DNA from: Pontederia crassipes | Taxonomy: Eukaryota > Streptophyta > Magnoliopsida > Commelinales > Pontederiaceae | Length of the DNA: 64,000 bases | NCBI GenBank assembly: GCA_030549335.1 | Contig: CM060188.1 | Location: 68,354,696 to 68,418,695, forward strand | Direction: 5' to 3' | Shown: positions 48,023 through 58,659 of the stretch, piece by piece | Layout of the letters: the number at the start of each line of letters is the position of its first letter | Position numbering within the stretch: the stretch's first letter is position 1 | The notes under the pieces: model-generated | What the model saw: the letters and a program-made list of their open reading frames with translations, nothing else | Database searches by the model: none | What the model was told of the DNA's origin: nothing | Made by a program: the position numbers and the translations under genes

Positions 48023-48689
48023 TGTCACGGGGCGTTTCCCGTGACACGAAGCGTGAAGCCTCGCGGCACCAACGCCGCTCAACTTATAGCCCTCGGCCGC
48101 TCAGCGCCGAAAACATGGAACACATGCAGCCGCCCCGCACTGCGTAATATTGCGGAGTACCAAGTTATCCGCCCCTAGGGCATTTATCTTGTAAGGCCAT
48201 CCTTATGAATGGCCAAGTAGGTGACGTTCCCGTAGGGTACGTCTTTTGCATCTTCAATATGTAACAAGACTCCTATACCTACGGTACACTGGGAGGAGTT
48301 CACTAGTGCCTTCCGAGGCCCAATTGTATGTTATGTTTCATCATATTTAATACAAGTAAGCTTTCCTTTAATTCTAGTGTCATGGCCTTGAGCGTGGGGT
48401 GGCAACCCACATCGGTGTCCCTTCGTGGCGTCCCGTGGTCCCTTCGTCGCCCCTTCGGACTTTAAGCGCCCAAGCGCCAACATTAGTGCCGCAACGCGCT
48501 AATGCCACGGTCTCGTGACGAGTAGTCCAACACTCTAGTCATGTCCGTGATTGAATGCCTATAAGAGCGACTCTCGGCAAAGTCGTCTCGACCATAAAAC
48601 TTCCGCTGCAAACTCAAAACAGGCTTGGCTAGGTGCCTATCCGCCTAGTCGCCGCACGTGGTCTAGTGTCCGAGAATGACCCCGTGACA
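48023..48689 (+). repeat. 5' LTR (667 bp)
   Basis: Begins TGTCACGGG-GCGTTT-CCCGTGACA, a perfect 9-bp-arm hairpin at the very tip, and ends CCCCGTGACA, the inverse of its first ten bases. Confidence 0.93.
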
Positions 48690-48691
48690 AG

Positions 48692-48703
48692 TGGTATCAG
48701 AGC
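48692..48703 (+). promoter_or_regulatory. Primer-binding site, initiator-Met tRNA type
   Basis: TGGTATCAGAGC, a perfect match to the plant consensus, lies two bases after the 5' LTR. Confidence 0.93.
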
Positions 48704-50579
48704 AGTTCTTCCTGCTCGGATTACCCAGCGACGATGACTCGCTTGTGTCGTCGCAACGTGCCCTGGCGTAGGAAATGTGCTTCCGCTCAAATACTCCATC
48801 ACGCCCAGGCGCACTGGTACCATGGTCTTTGATCATGGACGCCAACGAGGAATGCATGGCAAGCTTCCTCGCCGCACGTCTAGTCGTGCCCCGCAGCATG
48901 TTCCTCATACACCCGTGTCGTGTCAAGGAACGTCCGTCATGCATCATGATGGCGGATTGATCGCCCCGCCTAACCGGGATGGTCATGCGTCGCTCACTCG
49001 AGCAGATCAACCACCCCAGGTATACAGTCGGGAATCCTGAAGTGTCGCGCTGCGTCAAAGAGTGGCCATATGCTCTGCATGATGGTCTTGCGTTGCTCAT
49101 ATCAGGAGATCGCTTACACGAGTGTCGTGTAACTCGGAGGACCCGTGTCACATTTAGGGACTGTCGGTCATGCACTATCATGACGACCTGGCGCTGCTCG
49201 GTATTTCGTGACGTCGCATCGCATGCCCAGTCATGCAACGTGAAGTGCACAACCGCTTCACGGGAGAAGTTGGCTTAAAGACAAATATCAAGGTTCACGG
49301 TCCCTTTTCGGCCAAAGAATATCATCCCTTCGGCCAAGGAGCATCAATCACAAGCATTTTGTCGTGCCGCAGCATCGCCTGCCACGCCACGAATGACTTT
49401 CAGGAATGGAGCAAAGCGTTGATTACTTGCAAACACTCGTGGACGAGCTGTCAGCCTTGCCTGCCTCGTCAAGTGTCGCCCCGCAAGCGGCGCGATGTCA
49501 TCCATCAAGGAGTGGGACGAACTTGATACATGCCAACGCAAATCGACGCCTCAACTCAGCGACCAATTTGGCAAATGGTCTGAGCGTCGAGCATCGGCGA
49601 ACCTTGGCATGCTGCTGTCAAGCGTTCTGCCGCCAACCGAAGGAAGGAGTGCCCTTTCCTCTCGGATATCGCCTCGAGTAATCGAAGCGGCCTCCAAAGA
49701 TCGCAATGCGAAAGTTTCGAAGGACACATTGGCGATGTCGTCCCTTCGAATGGAGATGGAGGTAATGTTGGGAACTCATGCCACGAGTTCACCAACCACA
49801 GTCCGCTTATCTAAGCGGAGCGTCTTCACAAGCATCCGCCCGGATTAGTGAAGGCCCGGAACGGCTACTCTTTCGCAAGGGTCAAGCCGCCCGGTGGACG
49901 AGTATGTCAAAGGTGTATGATCTAGGATGACAAGCACAGTGACATTACTTTGTCCAAGGTGCGGACGGACGAGCATCTAAGGTGCATCCTCTTCGTGAAC
50001 GAGCACAATGATCTCGCCTCGTCCATACCCCAAAGGGATTGTCAAAGCTTCAAAGGAGGTCCCAGGATCGGAAGAAGGCATATCCCAAGAACCCTGCAAG
50101 ATGTGGCAAACTCAGGATGGCATTGCCATCGCGACAATGTAGAATATGGCAAACATGCATCCCAGACATGGGACGGAAGAATTGGCAGTTCATCAATTAT
50201 GCAGTGCCCTGACAAGTTGGGACTGGAGGTCAAGATCGCATTGTTCAGCATCGGCCAGATGGGCATGTTGAAGGAGGAAGTGAAAGGAATCACCGAGCTC
50301 CACCTACAGTGTTCCCAGGAGGATGAAGACCCAGTGTTGGTGCTCTTCAAGCAGAGGGGTTAGAAGCTTTGGACTAGGAAGGAGTTGGAACGACCGGATC
50401 GTCCAACCTCCGTTCACTAGTCGACGCTGCCAAGTCAATCGGAACAAGTGCCATACCACCAAAGTCCTTGGGCAAGGGCAATGGTGGGGGAGAGAAGCTC
50501 AAGTCGCAAGGAGGAAGCTACTTATGCCGAAGATATAGATCGCCCATCGAAGCAGGAGAAGCGGGTCGAACCACAGGCA

Positions 50580-51265
50580 CATGTGGGGAGACCCTCATCG
50601 TCGCTCACTATAGCGACTGGGAGTGGACAAGGTGCGGAATGTTATACCAAAGAACCTTGCTCCACCTCAAACCGTCGAGATATCTCTTGTCCACCAAGGG
50701 GAAGGTGGAACTATTTTCAAGGCTCGGCGGATGAAGGACTCAACGTTGCAGCCATCTGCAACTTGGGGATAGCGAGTTGAACCACAAGGAAATGTGGGGA
50801 GACTCTCGTCGCCCACTATGGCGACTTGGATGGACAAGGCATGGATTGTCATATCAAAAAACCTTGTCCCGCCTCAAGACTGCCGAAACATCATGTGGTC
50901 ACCAAGGAGGAGGTGGTCCTGCGCTTTTAGTTCGGCAGAGATATGGAAGACTCTACGTTGCAATCATTTGCAACATAGAGACATTGAGTCAAGCCCACAA
51001 AGAGACCTGAAGCGTCCCAAAAGTTCCGTGGGAAGACTCTTGTCGCTCATCATAGCGACCCCAGGCACCCAAAGCAGACAAGCTACAAGCATCGACATCG
51101 GAGAGCTTGTGCTATTTCAAGTCGTCGAAATTCAAGAATGATCATCGAGGGTGAGATGGTCCCGCACTTCGCATTCGACGGAAGGAAGACCTTATGCTGT
51201 GGCCATCCGCAACATGAAGGCATCGAGTCAAGTCATGCAGGTCGAATGGCGAGACTCTTCATCGT
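50580..51265 (+). repeat. About four degenerate 210-235-bp tandem units in the retroelement interior
   Basis: Anchor motifs of the type GTGGGGAGACTCTCGTCGCC followed by ACTATGGCGAC recur at about 50583, 50794, 51028 and 51247, giving spacings of 211, 234 and 219 bp. Between anchors the shared words include CCAAGGGGAAGGTGG/CCAAGGAGGAGGTGG and AACGTTGCAGCCATCTGCAA/TACGTTGCAATCATTTGCAA. Confidence 0.7.
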
Positions 51266-51512
51266 GTTCTACACGACCCTGAGACAACTCTTCTCCGCGC
51301 TATTCCTGAAGGCATACAAGAGTTGTTTCACCCCCAAAGAAGCCAAACCACACTAGTTGACGCTGCGCAAGTCGAAGAGAAGTGAAGCCACCAGAGACTT
51401 GATGGACGGATAGTTGCTTGATGAAGTCAGACCGCACATGGCGGACTCCACTGGCGCTGCACAAGTGATGACCCCGGATTGGACGAAGGATCAGCGAGCG
51501 AAGCAGGCCTGA

Positions 51513-51719
51513 GGGAGGAGTCCTCAGCGAGACCCCAAGGAGCGGGCATTCCTGGCGTTGCGTGATGCTGGTGAAGTTGAAGTCAAGGCAAAGAAGGCAG
51601 AATTGAACGAGACAAGCGAAGTCAAGACCCAAGACGAAGGCCCCGAGGAAGCCCGGACAACGGCGTCGGGGGCGTCGCCGACTTTGGTGGGGGAGAATGT
51701 CACGGGGCGTTTCCCGTGA
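51513..51719 (+). pseudogene. Short open frame running into the 3' LTR, coding relic of unknown protein
   Basis: After a stop at 51510-51512, a 68-codon frame reads QRDPKERAFLALRDAGEVEV, then a Lys/Glu-rich segment, and ends ENVTGRFP inside the LTR hairpin. Upstream of that stop the same frame reads MTPDWTKDQRAKQA. The charged, alpha-helical composition suggests the end of an ancestral gag-like protein, but no domain is recognised. Confidence 0.3.
51684..51697 (+). promoter_or_regulatory. Polypurine tract
   Basis: TTGGTGGGGGAGAA directly precedes the 3' LTR start TGTCACGGGG; this is the expected plus-strand priming site. Confidence 0.88.
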
Positions 51720-52364
51720 CACGAAGCGTGAAGCCTCGTGGCACCAACGCCGCTCAACTTATAGCCCTCGGCCGCTCAGCGCCGAAAACATGGAACACAT
51801 GCAGCCGCCCCGCACTGCGTAATATTGCGGAGTACCAAGTTATCCGCCCCTAGGGCATTTATCTTGTAAGGCCATCCTTATGAATGGCCAAGTAGGTGAC
51901 GTTCCCGTAGGGTACGTCTTTTGCATCTTCAATATGTAACAAGACTCCTATACCTACGGTACACTGGGAGGAGTTCACTAGTGCCTTCCGAGGCCCAATT
52001 GTATGTTATGTTTCATCATATTTAATACAAGTAAGCTTTCCTTTAATTCTAGTGTCATGGCCTTGAGCGTGGGGTGGCAACCCACATCGGTGTCCCTTCG
52101 TGGCGTCCCGTGGTCCCTTCGTCGCCCCTTCGGACTTTAAGCGCCCAAGCGCCAACATTAGTGCCGCAACGCGCTAATGCCACGGTCTCGTGACGAGTAG
52201 TCCAACACTCTAGTCATGTCCGTGATTGAATGCCTATAAGAGCGACTCTCGGTAAAGTCGTCTCGATCATAAAACTTCCGCTGCAAACTCAAAACAGGTT
52301 TGGCTAGGTGCCTATCCGCCTAGTCGCCGCACGTGGTCTAGTGTCCGAGAATGACCCCGTGACA
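51698..52364 (+). repeat. 3' LTR (667 bp)
   Basis: Same length as the 5' LTR. The four differences seen are at 51739, 52253, 52267 and 52299, all T where the 5' LTR has C. Confidence 0.93.
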
Positions 52365-53279
52365 AATACTCCTTAAAAGATAAATTAGGTGCACTACAAC
52401 AGCACTTTAGTATTGTTATTTTCACTCAAACAAAGCGTCCAGACATGGACCTAGTAAAAACAAGATGAATTAAAAGAAAATAATTGAGTATATAATTAGG
52501 TTCTAATGATGCGAATAATTGAGCACACATTGAGTTTTGTCTCACACCATGGCTCATATATAGAGAGATAGTAACTTCTCACAATTCTTAGAAATGCTTT
52601 TTTATCTCACAAAATGGAAGGCATGCTCGCGTATGTGTGGTACTTCATCATGTGAGATATTTTATCTAGCCTATTGCTCGTTGAAGCATACTTAAAAATC
52701 AGCCGATCTGATATGGCAAGAGAGGATATTGAGGATGAGGTTAATGTATTTTTTGAAGAATGGACTCCATTTTGCATGCAAAATGCACTGCAGATCTGAA
52801 CAAGGGTTTTGGCTCATCACTAGTACTGTCGTTTGGAGAGAAGACTGTACAATGACATTGCTACTTAACGCCCTGTATGGGACCTCTAGCTGTAGTTATT
52901 ATATGCGAGAGAGAGTTCAAAAACTAACCGTTTAGTTCATTATGTTTTATCTAAAATATTTCAATAAAACATCAATAATATAATCGATTATGATAAACAA
53001 AAAATCTTTACATTATGTGTGGCTAATAAGATTGTCCTATGCATTATATATCTAATCAAATTTATGATATAACAACAAATAATGTATATATTTATATTAT
53101 AATATAAAATAATTAGATCGTGAATGAATTCCATGTTTTCGAATATGGATATGTTGTCATGTTGAAATTGATTGATTTTTGGAGAAACAAAATCCGACCC
53201 CATTGGATCAATTTTCGGTTAGTGGAGACAAATTTTGAAAAAAAAATAGTCAAATAATCAGATTAGCCAAAGTGCTGAT
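52365..53279. other. AT-rich spacer, no gene seen
   Basis: No domain, RNA gene or element end recognised. The 68-codon frame at 52729-52935 has no features of a real protein. Confidence 0.5.
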
Positions 53280-53510
53280 GCAATATATTTGTAAGAAATA
53301 GAATTGTTAAGAAGTTCAGTGATCATATCAAGTAATAAAATGTAAAATAAAGTTGTTGTTTCCTTGAATAAGTAGTTTATCTATCACAATAATTTATTAT
53401 GAAAATAATAATTTTTAAATTTTCAAAGTGAAACGTAAATATGCAAAAAACAAATAAACACAAAATAATATAAATTATTGTTGAGATTTAGGATTATGTA
53501 TGACTAAATA
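53280..53510 (-). mobile_element. Gypsy LTR fragment (copy E)
   Basis: TTCAGTGATCATATCAAGTA followed by ATAAAATGTAAAATAAAGTTG matches the LTR ends at 3620-3670 and 1660-1700. Only about 200 bp survive. Confidence 0.5.
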
Positions 53511-53512
53511 AT

Positions 53513-53740
53513 AGGGTTACTTCCTTAAGCCTCTCCTAAATTAATTATCACGATTTTTTTGCATCTAATCCTGAAATATAACTTATCATATGATATCCAA
53601 CTTTGTCCCATTTTTCACTTTAAACTTTCGTCTGGTTTTGTTAACTTTTCTATTATTTTTATTCTTTTTATTTGTGAAAATACTAAATGCCCTCCCCATG
53701 TAATAATTGAAATATTGCTATTTTTTAGTATTTTAAAGGG
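53513..53740. repeat. Half of an older Mutator-like MITE
   Basis: GGGTTACTTCCTTAAGCCTC and ATTATCACGATTTTTTTGCA resemble the left arm of the intact element at 53821. The second arm is missing or unrecognisable. Confidence 0.4.
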
Positions 53741-53820
53741 AATAAAATTATAATGTAATTATAACTAATAATATTAAAATAAAAAAATAATCCTCTTCAT
53801 CATTGTTAGTCTTTTTTATA

Positions 53821-54219
53821 GGGTTATTTTCATAAATCACTCATAATTTATTACGATTTTTCACATCTAATCACAAACTATGAACTTATTTTTTTTAATC
53901 CCTAAACTGTCACATTTTTTTAATTTGATTCTTCCATCGACTTCTATCAATTTTTTCATTATTTTTTTAATTTTTCTATTTATGAAAAGTCAAAAATACA
54001 TCTCGGAGTTGCAAAGGTTGAAATGAAAACACAAAGCCGAAGTGAGGAGTATTTTCAACTTTTTATAAATAAAAAAAATCAAAGATAACAAAAAATTTTA
54101 TAGAAGTGATGGAAGGATCAAATTGAAAAAATTATGATTTAGGGATCCAAAAAATAAGTTCGTAATTTGAAATTAGATGTGAAAAATCGTGATAATTTAG
54201 GGGTGATTATGAAAATAAT
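53821..54219. mobile_element. Mutator-like MITE, 399 bp, with 10-bp target duplication
   Basis: The perfect 10-bp duplication CTTTTTTATA flanks it (53811-53820 and 54220-54229). The left arm, starting GGGTTATTTTCAT, and the right arm, ending ATGAAAATAAT, are inverted repeats extending more than 100 bp (shared blocks CGATTTTTCACATCTAAT and GAACTTATTTTTT). Long inverted arms plus a 9-11-bp duplication indicate the Mutator superfamily. No coding capacity. Confidence 0.85.
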
Positions 54220-54322
54220 CTTTTTTATATTATATTATTATTTTATTTCATTGAACACTAAAATCTAGTAACTTCGCCTATATTTTATAGTCGGTCCCAA
54301 GCCCGGATAAAGGAGGAGGGTT

Positions 54323-55132
54323 GTGTTAGGCCCCGACAGCCAGCATAAAATCCTGTCGAATCTTATGAATATGAATCAACGAATATATTGTGTTAATGCT
54401 AGGTCGTTACCCGTAAGTAACGCGCTATACAGCTCGGGTACAGTGATAAGAGAGCAAGAGCCGCTGCATCCTCGCCTGAATGCAGTGTTAAATGAGCAAG
54501 GGCTACTGCATTCTAATGGACGGAGGCGGTTAAAGAAGCTAGTTCATGAGACTAAAGTCAGATTAGGTTCTTGGAACATTGGGACGTTAAATGGGAAGCG
54601 CCTCGAGGTAGCACAAGTAATGGACCAGCGTAAGATTAGTATCTTATGCTTGCAAGAAACTATATGGGTAGGAGAGGGAAGTAAAGAGATTAGGTTAAAT
54701 GGTTCCAAACTTTGGTACACAGGTAAGGTAAATGAAAGGAATGGTGTTGGTATTATCGCGGATGCAGAATGGAGGAAGAATGTTGTGGAAGTTAAAAGAA
54801 TTGAGGATCGAATCATATCCGTGAAAGTAATTGTTGGAAAGGAGACTATGAACATTATTAGTACATATGCACCCCAAGTAGGAGCAGAATCACATCTCAA
54901 GGAGAAGTTTTTGGCAGATATGGAGGGTTTGTTTAAAAGTATACCAACAACCGAGAAAGTTTATATTGGGGGAGACCTTAATGGACATGTTGGTAAAGAG
55001 GCAGGACCACATGCAAGGGTTCATGGTGGTTTTAGTTTTGGGGAGTTGAATGAGGAAGGACAAACTATTATTGATTTTTCTTTAGCATACGATCTTAAGA
55101 TTATCAACACTTATTTTAGGAAGAGAGAGTAA
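54323..55132 (+). pseudogene. LINE endonuclease (AP-endonuclease domain), truncated frame
   Basis: An open frame of 269 residues. The exonuclease/endonuclease/phosphatase fold shows as WNIGTLNG (84-91), LQETIW (110-115, with the catalytic Glu), IISTYAPQVG (178-187) and GGDLNGHVG (216-224, with the catalytic Asp/Asn). The frame stops at 55132, before the last motif; SQIDFFLTR (about 55170-55196), in a shifted context, supplies the missing part, so a recent frameshift or stop ends the protein. The domain nicks target DNA for target-primed reverse transcription. Confidence 0.85.
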
Positions 55133-57314
55133 CATTTAATCACATGCAAAAGTGGAACTCATAGGTCTCAAATCGATTTTTTCTTGACAAGAAATACTGA
55201 TAAAAGACGCTGTACTAATTGCAAAGTAATTCCTGGGCATGTGGTGACTACACAACATAGATTGTTAGTTCTTGATATGCAAATGAAATGTATAAAACCA
55301 AAATCTCGAACAGTGTTTGATCGAAAGATCAAGTGGTGTCAATTAAAGGGGGAGAAGCGAGAGACTTTTAGAAGTAAGTGCGTGGGAGTTAGAAGGAGAT
55401 GCTAGTATCATGTGGGAGAATGTGGCAAAAAAGGTTAAAATGGTTGCTAAAGCCATTTTAGCAGAATCAAAAGGTTTTGGACCACGAGATAAGGAGACTT
55501 GATAGTGGAATGAGGATGTTCAAGAAAAGGTGCGTAATAAGAAGAATTGTTTCAAGACGATACACTTGGACAATAGTTCTGACAATTGAGAAAAGTATCG
55601 TTTGACGAAAAGGAAGGCTAAGAAGGCAGTTAGTGATGCTCGTGCTAAAGCATATGAGGGGTTTTATAAGGAGTTAGGGACAAAGGCTGGTGAACAAAGG
55701 ATTTACAAGATTGCAAGGAATAAAGAGAAGGAGTCGAGAGATTTGGATCAAGTAAGATGCATAAAAAATGAAGTTGGCAAGGTTTTAGTTACTGAAGGAG
55801 ATATTAAGAACAGATGAGAAGAGTGTTTCTATAAGCTATTTAATGATGGATGTGCGTTGTGATTTGGAGGACTTGACAGTTAGCAAATGTGAGCTTATGT
55901 CATTTTATCGTAGAATTAGAGTCTCGGAGGTTAGCGAAGCTCTTAAGAAAATGGAGAATGGTAAAGCCGTTGGACCGGATGGTATACCGATTGAAGTTTG
56001 GAAATGTTTAGGAGAAAAAGGTGTGTTGTGGTTGTGTAAATTATTTAATGAGATTTACGGTCGAAAAAGATGCCTGATGATTAGAGATTAAGTACATTAG
56101 TTCCTATTTACAAAAATAAAGGGGATATTCAGAATTGTGCAAATTTACAAAAAGTGATTGAGCATAGATTGAGAATGGAGACTAGTATTTCTGAGAGACA
56201 ATTTAGATTTATGCTAGGAAGATCCACTACAGAGGCGATTTATTTACTAAGGGGGATGATGGAGAAGTATCAAAGTAGGAGAAGAGACTTACATATGGCT
56301 TTCATTGACTTAGAGAAGGCGTATGATCGGGTACCAAGGGATGTACTTTGGAAAGCCTTGCAAAAGAAGAGGGTGAGTGTTGCTTACATTAAGATAATAC
56401 AAGATATGTACGATGGGGCATTGACTAGAGTTAGGACACCCAGAGGTGAGACAAATGAATTTCCTATAGGAATTGACCTACATCAAGGATCAGCTTTAAA
56501 CCCGTATCTATTTAACTTAGTTATCGATGCTATAACCGAGAGTATCACAGAGGAGGTACCTAAGTGCATGCTATTTGCGGATGATATAGTACTTTTAACG
56601 GATTCAAGAGAAGAGATTAATACAAAACTAGAAATATGGAGAAATACGTTGGAGTCAAAGGGTTTTCGTTTAAGTAGGAATAAAACAGAATATATGCATA
56701 GCAATTTCACAAATAAATAACTTAGAGACGATTTGAAAGTTAGGCTAGGGGAAGATATAATTCCTCAAGTGACAAAGTTTAAATATTTAGGATCAGTTGT
56801 AAGACAAGATTGTGAGATTAATGACGATGTTAATCATAGAATTCAAGCTGGTTGGTGTAAGTGGAGGAAAGCCACTGGAGTTCTTTGTGATAGAAAAGTA
56901 CCCAATAAAGTTAAAGAAAAATTCTATCGTACTGCTATAAGGCCAGCAGTGTTATATGGTAGTGAATGTTGGGCTATGAAAGGACAATATGAACGTAAAG
57001 TGGGAGTAGCCGAAATGAGAATGTTGAGATGGATGTGTGGTCATACAAGATTAGATAAGATTAGGAATGGCCATATACGTGAACGAGTTGGAGTGGCTCC
57101 TATTAGTGAGAAAATGGTAGAGAATCGTTTGAGATGGTTTGTTCATGTTCAGAGAAGACCATTAGATGCGCCAGTAAGAAGAGTAGATCAAATAATCTGG
57201 AGTCCGATTAAAAGAGGGAGAGGGAGGCCAAGGCAGACACTTGACGAACTAATAGAGCAAGATTTATTAGTGAATAATATACCGAAAGGTTTGATTACTA
57301 ATAAAGCGGAATGA
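55133..57314 (+). pseudogene. LINE reverse transcriptase, interrupted by stops and frameshifts
   Basis: Pieces in order: a basic linker (55184-55405, 55602-55817); the RT finger region with MENGKAVGPDGIPIEVWK (55843-56091); RT core (56154-56720) with FRFMLGRSTTEAI, HMAFIDLEKAYDRVPRDVLW and the catalytic box FADDIVLL; and a C-terminal region (56733-57314) with FKYLGSVV, RMLRWMCGHTR and KRGRGRPRQTL, standard for RTE-clade proteins. At least three frame changes and several stops separate the pieces. All catalytic motifs are still readable. Confidence 0.88.
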
Positions 57315-57539
57315 CGTCGTATGATCCATGTAGCCGACCCCACCTAGTGGGATAAGGCTTTGTTGTTGTTATTGTTGTTGAACACTAAAATCTAGTACAT
57401 ATCTTTTAATGATTACGTGGGGATGGAACTTTAGGCTTCATGACATCAAGATATCTTTTATTACGTGGGGATGGATCGAAACATCAAGATATCACTCTGT
57501 AGGCTTCACGACATCACATTTCATCATGAGATATTCAAA

Positions 57540-58135
57540 GTAAATTGTGTACTCCTCCATAGATGATTCACCTTGTTTGAATTTGTACAAACTAGAAAAG
57601 GAATCTTGTTTGTATCTCGCGGGAAGGAATTTCTTTTTTAGCTCCTTTTTCATATTTTCCTATGTTACGATCCTTTGCTTTCCTTCACGCTCCATTAATC
57701 TCTCTATATTTTCCCACCACATTGAAGCACGTTTCTTCATTCAGTTTGATGACAATAAGTTTGACTTTCTTATCTTCCAGGATGCTTTTATAGATGAAAA
57801 TTTGTTCGACTATAGCAAGCCAAACGATGAAATTTTCTAATGGTAGTTGACCTTCAAATTAGTTGGGGATGTCAACTTTGATGTTAGTCGTCATGTTGTT
57901 AGAACCCCTCCTACTAGATGAATCATTATTATCTTCATGGAACGGATTGAAATCCTCTTCATCATCAACTTGTGAATCATGACGTTGCTCTTTGCTGCAT
58001 GGATAACCTCAAGTTGTTAGAATTATTGCACTTGCCTTCTTAACTCGTCCATCTCGATATCACAAAGATCACGCTCTTTGTTGCCCTTGTTAATGTTTCA
58101 ACCACATCAATGACGTCCAATCATGGAAAGAAATT
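57540..58135 (-). pseudogene. Ty3/Gypsy gag relic
   Basis: The minus strand of 57540-57840 reads MWWENIERLMEREGKQRIVT, then a stop, then KKKFLPARYKQDSFSSLYKF and QGESSMEEYTI. This is the retrotransposon-gag core (WWE...W..MK..L..RFLP...Q.....L..F.QG..SVEEY) of Gypsy elements with an initiator-Met primer site. It is broken by stops and runs toward an acidic segment to about 57990. Different lineage from copies A-E. Confidence 0.7.
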
Positions 58136-58137
58136 GA

Positions 58138-58149
58138 GCTCTAATACCA
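58138..58149 (-). promoter_or_regulatory. Primer-binding site, initiator-Met tRNA type
   Basis: The minus strand reads TGGTATTAGAGC, one base from the consensus TGGTATCAGAGC, immediately upstream (in transcription direction) of the gag relic. Confidence 0.75.
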
Positions 58150-58150
58150 A

Positions 58151-58655
58151 TATGATGATGGATGGATTTTTAGAAGAAAATGAAGCCTCCAAGAACAACA
58201 AGAAAACAACTAAGTATATCAAGAAATCCACCAATACACACGTAATCTAAAGATAACCACTCAAAGTTCATAATTCAACAAAATATAGCATGCTTCACAC
58301 CTTATACTTATACTGACTCTTATTAAACAACATAATAAATGAAATATTCTTCAACTCCCAAGATCATTCATCTCCCAAGATGTCTTCTAAATTTCTTCAA
58401 TATTCTTTAAGTTGCATGATCCTTCACATTTAAGAACATGTCTCTTTGAAATCTTAATAACACTTTATGACATTTAATGACTTCTTTTTGAAACTCCAAA
58501 CAAAACCTCCATGTCACTTCATCTTCAATCACTTACTCTCCATCAAACTCAAACTAATCAAATGACTTCATCTCGACAATAAATATTTCCATTACATAAT
58601 AAATTAGGATTGAAAGTCATGAGTAATGAATATCCAAATAATTAGCAAAAGGTAG
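58151..58655 (-). repeat. Putative 5' LTR remainder of the minus-strand Gypsy gag relic
   Basis: It lies directly behind the primer site where a 5' LTR should be. It is non-coding and AT-rich. The far end is not defined and no second LTR was found, so this call is positional. Confidence 0.4.
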
Positions 58656-58659
58656 AATT

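Larger units (their letters stand above)
48023..52364 (+). mobile_element. Young non-autonomous LTR retrotransposon (4342 bp)
   Basis: Two 667-bp LTRs, TGTCACGGGG...CCCCGTGACA, differ at four positions by my reading. The 5' LTR is followed by a primer-binding site matching the initiator-Met tRNA complement, and the 3' LTR is preceded by the purine tract GGTGGGGGAGAA. The flanks share AATA on each side (48019-48022 and 52365-52368), a 4-bp rather than the usual 5-bp duplication. The 3.0-kb interior has no long frame and no protease, integrase or reverse transcriptase, so this is a LARD-type element mobilised in trans. It is GC-richer than its surroundings. Confidence 0.92.
54271..57377 (+). 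mobile_element. RTE-type LINE, near full length, inactivated
   Basis: A perfect 20-bp target duplication TTGAACACTAAAATCTAGTA flanks it (54251-54270 and 57378-57397). It begins with a leader CGGTCCCAAGCCCGGATAAA and ends with GGGATAAGGCTTTGTTGTTG plus more TTG units, a 3' tail typical of plant RTE elements instead of poly-A. It encodes an AP-endonuclease followed by reverse transcriptase. Frameshifts and stops in the middle make it non-functional, yet its length and intact flanks suggest a moderately recent, full-length insertion. Confidence 0.92.

Noticed and set aside
48663..49250. 195-codon minus-strand frame in the young retrotransposon
   Set aside because: Antisense to the element, starts at the LTR end, no domain, and composition follows the GC-rich repeat sequence.
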